Below are positions 53,001 through 62,107 of a DNA stretch of 64,000 nt, piece by piece. A model generated the notes under the pieces. It made no database searches. It was not told where the DNA came from and saw nothing but the letters and a program-made list of their open reading frames with translations. Every line of letters starts with the position of its first letter. Position 1 is the first letter of the stretch. Source of the stretch: Helicobacter sp. 13S00482-2 (GTDB taxonomy: Bacteria > Campylobacterota > Campylobacteria > Campylobacterales > Helicobacteraceae); the NCBI RefSeq assembly GCF_002272795.1, contig NZ_MLAT01000001.1, forward strand, positions 186,001-250,000, in the 5' to 3' direction. The position numbers and the translations under genes are program-made.

Positions 53001-53451
53001 CCTGATTTTGATCTTTAAGCCTTAGCTTGAATAATTTTTTATCAAAAATCACCACATAAAAAGCTCCATCAAAAATTTTAATATCAAGCAAAAAGCCTTC
53101 AACCCTTACTTCAGTTTTTTTAGATTCAGTTTGAATTGCATTTGCTCTAAAATTTATTTCGTGTCCTAGTTCAATGGGAGCAAAAAATTTGACTTCCGAT
53201 CCAATGATAATGCTATTTTTTTGATTGATTGCACAAAGCGCAACATACGAAGCAGCATTGAAGATAAAACCATTATGAATCATGTTGTCATCTGAAATCA
53301 TTGATTCTTTTGGAATAAAAATACTTTGAGCACTGTTTTTAGATAAAAAAGTCAAATCTCCACACAAGGAGGTATCAATTTTATTACAAACAACCCTATC
53401 TTGCGTTGCACTGATTGATTTTTGTTCGCTTTCAGTAGTCTGCTCATCCAT
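52993..53451 (-). CDS. Hotdog-fold thioesterase-like protein
   Basis: The 152-residue protein has the hotdog pattern: NGFIFNAASYVALCAIN (helix with the HN/NG-type start), then IIGSEVKFFAPIELGHEINFRANA and VRVEGFLLDIKIFDGAFYVVIF. The N-terminus is polar and long. Homologous genes lie between cmoB and capJ in H. pylori (HP0420 position). Substrate unknown; an acyl-CoA or acyl-ACP thioesterase is expected from the fold. It overlaps both neighbours by eight bases. Confidence 0.65.
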   Translation of the reverse strand: MDEQTTESEQKSISATQDRVVCNKIDTSLCGDLTFLSKNSAQSIFIPKESMISDDNMIHNGFIFNAASYVALCAINQKNSIIIGSEVKFFAPIELGHEINFRANAIQTESKKTEVRVEGFLLDIKIFDGAFYVVIFDKKLFKLRLKDQNQDV

Positions 53452-54364
53452 TCTTTGTCCTTTTTAGGCTGAAATAAGCTCTTTTTGGAGCTGGATAGCC
53501 TTCTATTGTTTTAGAATAATCTTCTAGATCCAAAAATGACTCTAAACTCATCCCATCTATCCATTGGGTTTTTCGTTGCTCTAAGGGCGTGGTGTCTTTA
53601 ATGGCAAGGATTTGCATTTCTGTAAAACCAGCCCTAAAACACCATCCTTCCAAAGCTTTGATAGAAGGAATGAAATACACATTGGGCATTTTAGCATAAC
53701 TTATTTTTGGACAAAGTGCTATTTCCAAATCAGAATCAATCACAAGGGTATCCAAAATCAATTCTCCATTTTTTTTCAAACCTGCATAAAGAGACTTTAA
53801 CGCATTGATTGGATCGCTCCTATGATACAAAACACCCAAACAAAAAATCACATCAAATTTCTTATCATACATCCTTAAATGTTCAATTCCCAAAAGTTCA
53901 TAGCAAATATTTTGAGCAAGAAAAAAATTGATAAAATCAAACTGACACTTATATAATCCACTTGGATCAAATCCCACGATACTCGAGGGTTTTAGTTTTG
54001 CCATTTCGAACATATAATATCCATTGTTACAACCCACATCAGCAACATCTTTATCTTTGATATTAATATGAGGTGCAATCAGATTCCATTTTAAAAAGCT
54101 TTTCCATTCGCTATCAATAAACAAATCTCCTAAATAAAAAGGACCCTTTCTCCAGGGTTTAAGCTTTAAAGCGAGTTCTGTGAAAAAATCAAAGCTACTT
54201 TCTTCAATAGTATCATCAAAGTCAATCCTGATACCATCTTTACATTCATAACTACATCTCATATCTGGAAATTTTAAAGATAGCTCTTCAATAGAATTCA
54301 CAAGCGGGGCAATACTCTTAGACTGAAGTAACTTTAAACCCTCTTTTCTTGCATTCTCAAGCAT
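53444..54364 (-). CDS. cmoB: tRNA U34 carboxymethyltransferase CmoB
   Basis: CmoB uses carboxy-SAM to turn 5-hydroxyuridine-34 into 5-carboxymethoxyuridine in tRNA. The 306-residue protein has RKGPFYLGDLFIDSEWKSFLKW, motif I in VADVGCNNGYYMFEMA, GFDPSGLYKCQFDF and FCLGVLYHRSDPINAL, all typical CmoB blocks. The C-terminus keeps RTKWIDG-like (RKTQWIDGMSLESFLD) and GYPAPKRAYF. The matching cmoA is not in the window. It starts ten bases after the Mur-N-like gene. Confidence 0.93.
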   Translation of the reverse strand: MLENARKEGLKLLQSKSIAPLVNSIEELSLKFPDMRCSYECKDGIRIDFDDTIEESSFDFFTELALKLKPWRKGPFYLGDLFIDSEWKSFLKWNLIAPHINIKDKDVADVGCNNGYYMFEMAKLKPSSIVGFDPSGLYKCQFDFINFFLAQNICYELLGIEHLRMYDKKFDVIFCLGVLYHRSDPINALKSLYAGLKKNGELILDTLVIDSDLEIALCPKISYAKMPNVYFIPSIKALEGWCFRAGFTEMQILAIKDTTPLEQRKTQWIDGMSLESFLDLEDYSKTIEGYPAPKRAYFSLKRTKNG

Positions 54365-54373
54365 ATAATTTGC

Positions 54374-55375
54374 TCAAAATAATGGCAAAACAGGATCTGA
54401 ATAAGGCGTGGTAAGCAAATCTACCAAATTCGAGTTATCCATCCCAAATACAAGGGCAAAATTATAATTCTGATTTCTGAGCAGACAATCAAGATCGGAT
54501 CTGTCTTGATAGATCTCATTTTGAGCTATCATATCAAAAACTTCTTCATAACCCTTGGGCAAAAGCAAGATTAATTTTCCCCATTTTGCGTACATCGCAA
54601 TATATGTGGCATATTTTTTAAATTTTTCTATGTCCTCTTCAGTGATAACAACCCTATCTGTTTGTCCATAATGCACAAGCTTAGCACGAATATTAATAAA
54701 ATTTGGTTGCATATAGGGAATAGAAGTGAAATTTCTCAAATCAAAAGCAATCTTATTGCTCCCAAATAAATCAATCACACTAGCAAGTTCGGGTAAAAAT
54801 AAACTAGGAAGTCTTAAGTTGTATTGCGAAATCTTATAGCTAATTTTAACATCAAATAATGTCCTAACCAAGACATCAAAAGGGTATTCCTGAGGTACAA
54901 CTGTTTGAATATACTCTAAAACAAGATCTAAAAGTTTATTGTCTTTGATCATTACCCTTGTAATATTTGGATTCTTAGCCATAAAGCTCAAAAATTCAGG
55001 TATATCTTTATCAAAGAATCCGACCGAATCATCAATATTTATCTGACGTGCAATTTCATATTCAATCTCAGAGGCAAAAAAAACTTCAATCTTCTCTCTT
55101 AAAAGCTTATATCGCACTAAACGAATCATCGCATCATGAATTGAAGAAACCTTTATCCAAGCAATTTCTCCATCGACCATTTGAACATACCTATCATATA
55201 CGATTCCATAAGCACCTAAAGCTACTGCCCCATCAATTTCGTCAGGATTTTTTGCAACAAAAAGACAGCCTCTTTTAACTTCGCTAATTTGCGTAGCCAC
55301 CCCATTAAAAGAACTAATAGATGGCGTGGATGCCAATTCTCCGTTGATAACCTCAACAGCCTCGTTCACTTTCAC
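54374..55375 (-). CDS. Conserved protein with Mur-ligase-like N-terminal segment
   Basis: The 333-residue protein begins like MurE/MurF: NGVATQISEVKRGCLFVA, then ALGAYGIVYD, and then SIHDAMIRLVRYKL, where Mur ligases move to the ATP-binding domain. It has no Mur central domain or GTNGK-type P-loop; the remainder is an alpha/beta domain of unknown type (KIAFDLRNFTSIPY). This two-part protein lies between metG and cmoB also in H. pylori (HP0418 position). It is probably not a ligase. Spacing to metG is one base. Confidence 0.55.
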   Translation of the reverse strand: MKVNEAVEVINGELASTPSISSFNGVATQISEVKRGCLFVAKNPDEIDGAVALGAYGIVYDRYVQMVDGEIAWIKVSSIHDAMIRLVRYKLLREKIEVFFASEIEYEIARQINIDDSVGFFDKDIPEFLSFMAKNPNITRVMIKDNKLLDLVLEYIQTVVPQEYPFDVLVRTLFDVKISYKISQYNLRLPSLFLPELASVIDLFGSNKIAFDLRNFTSIPYMQPNFINIRAKLVHYGQTDRVVITEEDIEKFKKYATYIAMYAKWGKLILLLPKGYEEVFDMIAQNEIYQDRSDLDCLLRNQNYNFALVFGMDNSNLVDLLTTPYSDPVLPLF

Positions 55376-55376
55376 T

Positions 55377-57272
55377 CTAGCTTACCTTACTTCCATTTTT
55401 TTTGGCTTTTTCCACACGAAGAAGAGAAAGCCCCTCTTCATCTTTGCTAGCAAGTATCATTCCTTCACTGATTTCACCCATCATTTTAGCTGGTTTTAAA
55501 TTTACCAAAACACACACTTGTGAACCTACAAGCTCTTCTGGAGTATAAGATTTTGAAATACCTGAAAGAATCTGGCGTGGCTTATTTTCTCCTAAATCTA
55601 TTTGAAGTTTCAGTAATTTATCACTTTTTTGAATCTTACTCGCTTGCAAAATCGTACCTACACGAATATCAAGTTTTGAAAAATCATCAATGCTAATAGG
55701 TTTTTGTGTATCTTCTTGAGGTGGTTTCAAGAAATCAACTTCTGCCATTTTGAAATTTTCAACTTTTGGGAAAAGTGGTTCTATTTTTTTAATAACAAAA
55801 TCCTCCAACAATTGATGATTTGAGACCAAATGCACAAAAGAATCTGAACTTATATTTACGTGCAAACAAGTAGCTATATCCTCTGCAGTACGGGGCATTA
55901 TCGGATAAAGAAAAAGAGAACCTTTGGCCAAAATATTTGCAATAAGTCCCAAAAATCCTTGTGTTTGATCAATTTTATTCTCTTTCATCAAATTCCAAGG
56001 TTCATACTTGGCAATCAGGCCATTAGCAAGACTAAATAACTTCCAAAGCTCCTCAACATATCTGTTAATATGAATTTGCTCCATCAATAATGGAAGTTTT
56101 TCTAAAATTATCTGTATCTCATCAAGCTCTTTTTGATAGAACTTGGTAGTCATTTTGGAACTGATTTTTTTATCAAAGTATTTCTCGCTCATTCCCACAA
56201 GTCTATTTAAGAGATTTCCTAAATCATTACTCAAATCAGAATTGATTCTATCCACGAGTGCTTTTTGTGAAAAATCTCCATCTTGACCAAAAGGCACTTC
56301 ACGCATTAAAAAATACCTCAACACATCAACACCATAAGCATCACTAACATCTTTTGGATGAATAACATTCCCAATACTTTTACTCATCTTAACTCCATCC
56401 CTTGTCCACCAACCATGCACATAGATATGCTTAGGCAATTCTAGCCCCAAACTCATCAAAAATGCGGGCCAATAAATAGCGTGAAATCTCAAAATATCTT
56501 TGCCCACAATATGAGTGGCATTTTTCCAAAAATCCATTCTCTCTTCTTGGCCACCATAGCCTAGAGCACTGACATAATTAAGCAGTGCATCTAACCATAC
56601 ATACATCACATGATGTCGATCATTAAAGTTTTCAGGCAAATCAATCCCCCATTTAAAGCCTGTACGAGTAATAGAAAGATCATTTAAGCCATTTTGAACA
56701 AATTTGATTACCTCATTTTTTTTATGCAATGGTAAAATACACTCAGGATTTAAGTCATACCACTCCAAAAGCTTATCTTGATATTTGCTCAAAGCGAAAA
56801 AATAGCTCTCCTCCTTGAGAAGACTTGTATCTTTCCCGCAATCAGGACATTTTCCATTGATGGTTTGCATCTGAGTAAAAAAACTTTCGCAACTCACACA
56901 ATAATGTCCTTCGTATTCGCCCTTATAAATATCTCCTTTTTGATACATTCTCTCAAAAGCCTTTTGCACAGCAATTTTATGATTTTCATCAGTGGTTCGG
57001 ATAAAATAATCATAATCAATTCCAAACATATCCCAAAGATTCTTGAATTTTTCACTGATTTCATCAGCATATTGCTTGGGGGTTTTTGACTTAGATTTTG
57101 CTGATTGTTCAATTTTTTGTCCGTGCTCATCTGTACCAGTAAGAAAAAATACATCATTTCCATTTAGCACTTGATATTTTTTCAGCATATCAGCAATAAA
57201 AGTAGTATAAGCGTGTCCGATATGGGGAACATCATTAACATAGTAAATAGGGGTGGAAATGAATGTTTTCAT
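55377..57272 (-). CDS. metG: Methionyl-tRNA synthetase
   Basis: Class I synthetase of 631 residues from the ATG at 57272. The HIGH motif is in DVPHIGHAYT, zinc-type cysteines in CVSCESFF and CPDCGK, and the KMSKS loop in DGVKMSKSIGN. A C-terminal Trbp111-like tRNA-binding domain starts near SKLDIRVGTILQASK and includes VCVLVNLKPAKMMG. A frame extension to 57290 lacks a ribosome site, whereas AAGAAAG precedes 57272. It heads the unit running to capJ. Confidence 0.96.
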   Translation of the reverse strand: MKTFISTPIYYVNDVPHIGHAYTTFIADMLKKYQVLNGNDVFFLTGTDEHGQKIEQSAKSKSKTPKQYADEISEKFKNLWDMFGIDYDYFIRTTDENHKIAVQKAFERMYQKGDIYKGEYEGHYCVSCESFFTQMQTINGKCPDCGKDTSLLKEESYFFALSKYQDKLLEWYDLNPECILPLHKKNEVIKFVQNGLNDLSITRTGFKWGIDLPENFNDRHHVMYVWLDALLNYVSALGYGGQEERMDFWKNATHIVGKDILRFHAIYWPAFLMSLGLELPKHIYVHGWWTRDGVKMSKSIGNVIHPKDVSDAYGVDVLRYFLMREVPFGQDGDFSQKALVDRINSDLSNDLGNLLNRLVGMSEKYFDKKISSKMTTKFYQKELDEIQIILEKLPLLMEQIHINRYVEELWKLFSLANGLIAKYEPWNLMKENKIDQTQGFLGLIANILAKGSLFLYPIMPRTAEDIATCLHVNISSDSFVHLVSNHQLLEDFVIKKIEPLFPKVENFKMAEVDFLKPPQEDTQKPISIDDFSKLDIRVGTILQASKIQKSDKLLKLQIDLGENKPRQILSGISKSYTPEELVGSQVCVLVNLKPAKMMGEISEGMILASKDEEGLSLLRVEKAKKNGSKVS

Positions 57273-57331
57273 CTTTCTTCTTTCATTCAAAATTTTGACT
57301 TTATTATAACAAACTTATCACTACAGATACT

Positions 57332-58486
57332 TTAGAGTAACAAGTCTTCAATAATAGTGATGATTTTTGAGATATTGGTTTGCATACTCAGATCATAGGC
57401 AACTTTGGAACTATTTTCTTTATAAATATAAATACTTTTTTTATCCATCTCATTAATTGTATTTGCAATATCTTTAGGGTCAAATCCTATAGAGGTTTTC
57501 CCAATCTCATATCTATGAATGAATTTTTTAATTTCTAACAGTGGCGTGGATACCACACAAAGCCTAGATTGAATATATTCAAAAAATTTATTAGGCATTG
57601 CATTGGCATTGTTAAAAGTATTGGGTTGCAAGCTCAAGATCCCAATATCGAATTGATTACAGAATGTAACAATATCTCTCATTTCAACAGGAGGTAAAAA
57701 TTTTAGATTATCAATATCAGAAGCTTTATCTTTGATGTTTTCCAGATAGTCTTTATGATTGCTCAATCCCATCACATAAAGACAAAAACGAGAATCTAAG
57801 TTTTTTGCTATTTCAAGTAGATTTTGCGAACATCTATCAGGACTTAAAAACCCGTGATAAATAATTTTTATAGTGTTTTTTAACTTAGAAGGTTCAAGCC
57901 AAACAAAAGGCGGAAAAGAATAAAAAACTTTTGACTCAACTCCAAAAACACTTTTATATTTTTTTCCTATTTCCTCGCTCACTACAATTGCCATATCCAC
58001 AAGAGATAGATACTTTTTACAAAGATGTTCAAAAAATAACCCAAAAGTTTCCATCCACAAAGGATCATTTTCATATTCAAGTGGATAGTATTCTCTTAAG
58101 TCAATCAAGATCTTTGTGTGCGAAAAAAACTCACGATACCGTATTGCAAATGGCAAGAGTGTGATATCTTCTACCACAATCATATCAAGAACAGGCAAGG
58201 ACTTAAATATATCTAAAATAACCTCTCTATTTGGAGTATAAATAAGCTTATCAAATTCTTTATTCTTACAATGATCTGTAATCTTTTGATTTTCTTCTTT
58301 ACTCCTATCTTTAGAACTCTTTGGAGCAGGAAAATCAAAACATTTGATACCTTTTATAACAGAACATTCTCTTGCTATAGCAAAAACATCATATTTTTCT
58401 TTGAGCATCATTGCAAGACGGAAGGGTCTAGGGCGCTTTAAAATATCAAAATCCGCAAGTATTGCGATCTTTTTTTTCACCCACAA
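57332..58486 (-). CDS. Glycosyltransferase, GT4-like
   Basis: The 384-residue GT-B type protein starts KKKIAILADFDILKRPRPFRL. The C-terminal half has IKIIYHGFLSPDRC, LYVMGLSNHKDYL and the donor-site stretch MPNKFFEYIQSRLCVVSTPLLEI with the E of the E-x7-E type. The middle contains an odd aromatic-rich region (DLREYYPLEYENDPLWMETFGLF). The sugar and acceptor are unknown; lipopolysaccharide or flagellar glycan are candidates. It is the last gene of the chain that starts at 63008, overlapping the pseudopilin gene by ten bases. Confidence 0.7.
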   Translation of the reverse strand: MWVKKKIAILADFDILKRPRPFRLAMMLKEKYDVFAIARECSVIKGIKCFDFPAPKSSKDRSKEENQKITDHCKNKEFDKLIYTPNREVILDIFKSLPVLDMIVVEDITLLPFAIRYREFFSHTKILIDLREYYPLEYENDPLWMETFGLFFEHLCKKYLSLVDMAIVVSEEIGKKYKSVFGVESKVFYSFPPFVWLEPSKLKNTIKIIYHGFLSPDRCSQNLLEIAKNLDSRFCLYVMGLSNHKDYLENIKDKASDIDNLKFLPPVEMRDIVTFCNQFDIGILSLQPNTFNNANAMPNKFFEYIQSRLCVVSTPLLEIKKFIHRYEIGKTSIGFDPKDIANTINEMDKKSIYIYKENSSKVAYDLSMQTNISKIITIIEDLLL

Positions 58487-59196
58487 TCTCCTGTTTTAGA
58501 GATAAAACTATATCCTGTAACAGGAAGCACACAAATCGTTTTTGTACGAGCGTTTTGCCTAAGAGTGATTTTAAAAGGTTGAGTAAGTTTTATTTTTGAA
58601 CGCGTACAATAAGGAGTGCCAAATCTATCAAAATAAATCCTCATTCCAAGTGCAATTTCACAAAAACTATCCGCTTGAATATTTAAATCATCAATCCCAT
58701 AAGCCTCACTCAGTCTCACAAAAACACTTGAATTATTTTTACACTCATCAGAAATATTTGTGTTGTTATAGCCACTCAAACAGCGTCTATCACTACCTTG
58801 CAAAGCAATAATATCTCCAGCCATTGGTCTTCCATCATAATTAGTGGTCACAGAAAAACGAGGCGTATCAATATAAATGCTGTAGCTAAATATTGTATAT
58901 TTGCCATTAAGATGAAATTGTATCTGCCACATTGGGGTCTCATCAATAAGTCCCTGAGGATTTATACTTTTAAATCTTTTTGTAAGAAAATTTGTTTGAT
59001 CTATATGGGTGTAGAGTTGAGTGTCATTTAATGCCAAATGGCGAGTATAAAGAATGTGCTCTAAAAGAGTATTGGTCGCTCTGTTTAATGTATTACTTTT
59101 CTGTGGAAGTGCAAAAAGTCCCAAGATTCCTAAAATAACAATCGCCATAACCATTTCTATCAAGCTGAATGCATGTCGGTTTTGAATCATTTTCAT
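58477..59196 (-). CDS. GspH/GspG-like pseudopilin, distant partner of the cts-type machine
   Basis: The prepilin-like protein (239 residues from the ATG at 59196) has a basic leader MKMIQNRHA and then FSLIEMVMAIVILGILGLFA, with Glu at mature position 5; the residue before the cleavage site is Ala rather than Gly, which peptidases accept. The globular part is larger than GspG and has cysteine pairs (RCLSGYNN ... DECKN; FCEI ... PYC; TICVL ... GDC). In C. jejuni the pseudopilin gene ctsG is likewise unlinked to the main cts cluster, so this may be its equivalent. It overlaps the membrane-protein gene and the glycosyltransferase gene. Confidence 0.7.
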   Translation of the reverse strand: MKMIQNRHAFSLIEMVMAIVILGILGLFALPQKSNTLNRATNTLLEHILYTRHLALNDTQLYTHIDQTNFLTKRFKSINPQGLIDETPMWQIQFHLNGKYTIFSYSIYIDTPRFSVTTNYDGRPMAGDIIALQGSDRRCLSGYNNTNISDECKNNSSVFVRLSEAYGIDDLNIQADSFCEIALGMRIYFDRFGTPYCTRSKIKLTQPFKITLRQNARTKTICVLPVTGYSFISKTGDCG

Positions 59197-59204
59197 AGGT
59201 AGGC

Positions 59205-60491
59205 TCAAAGGTTTTTTGAAGTGGATTTAATAATGTTATATGATCTTATATTTCTACCCATATAGCTAATGCCTATATCACCTCTTGAGCCATTTGGAAT
59301 CTTAATAAGCCTAAAATCACCTCCATCTTTTATTCCATAAAATCGTAATCTTAAAGCAAGGGCTTGATCTTTTGTATGGATACTTGTAATCCCATATTTT
59401 TTGATAGCAACACTTAGTTCTTTTGCAACATAATAACCAATCGCAAAATTATTTTTCACGCTGAAAATATAGGTGAGTTTATTTGAAAACAAACAAAAAG
59501 TCTCAAGAAATAAAGCAACAAACACAATAAAAAATCTCATCTTATAGCGAGTTCTAAAACGAGGTAATCTCACCCTCATATCGTGAAAAAAACTTTTCAT
59601 CATAATAGGCAATCCTGTGACAATCATAGGGGCAAAAATTTCAGCATCTATATTTTGGCGAATGGATAACAAAAGTGCGAACACTAAAGCACTCACACTG
59701 ACATAAACCATCAAATTATTTTGATTTTTTGTGATAGCCCAATAAAGGGTATAGTTGTAGTAAATAAACAAAAAGGGTGAGAAAAGCATTGCAAATTCTC
59801 CCAAAATATCTAAAAAATGCCCCTGCGGTCTGCCACTAATATCAAAGTCGAATAAATTCATATTCAAAGCAAAACCAAATAGAGCATAAATGATAGTCTT
59901 GGGCATTTTATTTTTAATGGCATAAAAGGTCAGTGCCAAAAACAATACACTTGAACTATTATCAATGAAAATACTTAAAAATAAAGATAAATAGGGAATC
60001 CTTTGGTATCTTAGATTGATATAACATATCCAAAGCGTTATAAAAATAATAAATCCACTTTTTGTAATCAAAATACCACTAAAATTAATTCCCGGCAACA
60101 TCGCATACACAACGACAGTAAAAAGACTATCAGTTGGTTTTTTTAAATAAACCCTACTGATGGCATAAATCAAAACCATATTAAAAAAATGAATTAAAAC
60201 AAACGGACCTCTCAGTGCATAATCATTGTTTCCAAAAAAATGAGTACTCAATCTTGCTAAATCAAATATAAAATTATCTGTCCCAAAAAATCCATAAGCT
60301 TCCTTATAGCTAATAGAAATTTGAGAAATCATCAGAAGTTGTATCAAAACACTCAAAAGAGCTATTATTAGGAAAAAAATATCAACAACATCAAAAGGAC
60401 GTCTTGTTTGACTATGCCTATCTAACCAAAATCGAAAATACATCCAAATTTGTTCAGATCTTGAAGTTTTAAATTCCTCTGCAAACATCAA
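59205..60491 (-). CDS. Polytopic membrane protein (GT-C-like, unknown function)
   Basis: The 428-residue protein has about ten membrane helices in the first 360 residues (e.g. DIFFLIIALLSVLIQLLMI, FMVLIYAISR-like, YLSLFLSIFIDNSSSVLFLAL) and a small soluble C-terminal domain (ITSIHTKDQALALRLRFYGI). The layout resembles GT-C glycosyltransferases with a periplasmic tail, but I see no clear catalytic Asp motif. It lies between ilvA (four-base overlap) and the pseudopilin, with a glycosyltransferase after that, so a glycan role is possible. Confidence 0.6.
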   Translation of the reverse strand: MMFAEEFKTSRSEQIWMYFRFWLDRHSQTRRPFDVVDIFFLIIALLSVLIQLLMISQISISYKEAYGFFGTDNFIFDLARLSTHFFGNNDYALRGPFVLIHFFNMVLIYAISRVYLKKPTDSLFTVVVYAMLPGINFSGILITKSGFIIFITLWICYINLRYQRIPYLSLFLSIFIDNSSSVLFLALTFYAIKNKMPKTIIYALFGFALNMNLFDFDISGRPQGHFLDILGEFAMLFSPFLFIYYNYTLYWAITKNQNNLMVYVSVSALVFALLLSIRQNIDAEIFAPMIVTGLPIMMKSFFHDMRVRLPRFRTRYKMRFFIVFVALFLETFCLFSNKLTYIFSVKNNFAIGYYVAKELSVAIKKYGITSIHTKDQALALRLRFYGIKDGGDFRLIKIPNGSRGDIGISYMGRNIRSYNIIKSTSKNL

Positions 60492-61699
60492 AAAATCTCA
60501 TTAAATTTATATCCGCATTCTAGGAGCTTCATCCTAATTTGTTCTTTATGCTCCCTTCCTTTTGTCTCTAATGCCATCGTAACACTTGCGTCTCCATAAT
60601 CAAGACTCGTGCTAACCCTATCATAATCAATTTGCACAATATTAACTCCAACTTGCGTGAGTATATCTGTGAGCTTTTGAAGACTTCCGGGCTTATCAAC
60701 CAATATCACTTTAAATTTCATCTTCCTGTCTGATTTAATCAAACCTTTTTCTATGATTAGATTAAGCATGGTTACATCAATATTCCCACCACTTAAAATA
60801 ATCCCCACCTTATCGGTTGATTTGAATTCTATTTTTTTGTGTAAAACTGCCGCAACTCCTGTAGCTCCAGCACCCTCCACAACAAGTTTTTGATTTTCAA
60901 GTAAATATAAAATACCACTTGCAATTTCCTCATCATCAACTTCTATAATGTCATCTACTGTTTCACAAATATACTGATAATTTCTTTCATTCACATCACG
61001 CACAGCAATCCCATCAGCAATTGTTCGGACAGAATCTACCTTTTGAATACATTTGGCCTTAAAGCTATCTCTCATAGCTGGGGCACCTTTTGCAGTAACA
61101 CCGATAATTCTAACCTCGGGCTTGAGTGCCTTATACGCACTTGCAATCCCACCAATAAGGCCACCCCCACCAATTGGAACTAACACAATATTAATTTCAG
61201 GCTCTTCTTCTATCATCTCTAATGCAACACTACCCTGTCCTGCCATCACCTCATCATCAGCAAATGGATGAATAAAATGAAGCTTTTTTTCTTCTGCGAT
61301 CTTGGTTGCACACGCATAAGCTTCATCATAATTATCACCAGCTAAAACCACTTCAGCTCCATATCTTTTGGTAGCTAAAACCTTCAATAATGGGGTAGCT
61401 TCAGGCATTACGATGACTGCAGGGATACCAAAATAATTCGCACAATAAGCAACTCCTTGTGCGTGATTACCAGCAGAAGAAGCAATCACCCCATTTTTAC
61501 GCTCTTGTTCAGTCATACTTGCTATTTTATTGAATGCACCCCTTATCTTAAAGGCTCCAATAATTTGAAGATTTTCTTTTTTTAAATAAATCTGCGCACC
61601 AACTTCATTACTTAAACGGGGTGCAAAAGAAAGTGGATTAGGCTCAACAACAGGTTTGATTCTAACTCTAGCTTCTTGAATCTTTTTTAAATCTATCAT
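60488..61699 (-). CDS. ilvA: Threonine dehydratase (threonine ammonia-lyase)
   Basis: This PLP enzyme deaminates threonine to 2-oxobutanoate. The Schiff-base lysine is K51 in IGAFKIRGAFNK. SSAGNHAQGVAY binds the substrate carboxylate and PIGGGGLIGGIA is the phosphate loop. The C-terminus (from about residue 328) is one ACT domain (KFKVILVDKPGSLQKLTDIL), as in short biosynthetic/catabolic types; there is no second ACT copy. At 403 residues it is normal for the one-ACT form. The stop overlaps the next gene by four bases and it starts directly after the CoA-binding gene. Confidence 0.92.
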   Translation of the reverse strand: MIDLKKIQEARVRIKPVVEPNPLSFAPRLSNEVGAQIYLKKENLQIIGAFKIRGAFNKIASMTEQERKNGVIASSAGNHAQGVAYCANYFGIPAVIVMPEATPLLKVLATKRYGAEVVLAGDNYDEAYACATKIAEEKKLHFIHPFADDEVMAGQGSVALEMIEEEPEINIVLVPIGGGGLIGGIASAYKALKPEVRIIGVTAKGAPAMRDSFKAKCIQKVDSVRTIADGIAVRDVNERNYQYICETVDDIIEVDDEEIASGILYLLENQKLVVEGAGATGVAAVLHKKIEFKSTDKVGIILSGGNIDVTMLNLIIEKGLIKSDRKMKFKVILVDKPGSLQKLTDILTQVGVNIVQIDYDRVSTSLDYGDASVTMALETKGREHKEQIRMKLLECGYKFNEIF

Positions 61700-62107
61700 T
61701 TATTCTCCTAGCTTTTGATACTCGATCTTAATACATTTGTTTTCTATCACTTCAACTCCCCTAGATTCTAACATATCTTTGGCATTTGCATTTGAAATCC
61801 CCAATTGCATCCAAAAAACTTTGGGCAAAACTTTAGCATTTAAAACCTCTGAAGCGATCTCTTCACAGGCTTGAGTCTTGCGGAATATTACCAAAATATC
61901 TGGATTTTCATTTTCTAAGACCATCTTCACATCTCTATAAACCTTCTCTCCTAATATTTTATCTTCTTTAGGATAGATAGGAATAATCTTGAAGCCTTTT
62001 TGTTGTAAATATCTTCCAACTTCATTGCTATCTTTTTTTATATCAGGACTCAATCCCACGATCGCAATCTTTTTGGTTTTATCTAAAATTTCTTTGATAT
62101 CAGACAT
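61700..62107 (-). CDS. CoA-binding domain protein (YccU-like)
   Basis: The 135-residue protein is one Rossmann-type CoA-binding domain: KKIAIVGLSPDIKKDSNEVGRYL, then FKIIPIYPKEDKILGEKVYRDV, then the C-terminal MQLGISNANAKDMLESRGVEVIENKC typical of YccU/YmdB-like proteins. Members bind CoA or are of unknown function. It lies between eamA (eight-base overlap) and ilvA (adjacent). Confidence 0.8.
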   Translation of the reverse strand: MSDIKEILDKTKKIAIVGLSPDIKKDSNEVGRYLQQKGFKIIPIYPKEDKILGEKVYRDVKMVLENENPDILVIFRKTQACEEIASEVLNAKVLPKVFWMQLGISNANAKDMLESRGVEVIENKCIKIEYQKLGE

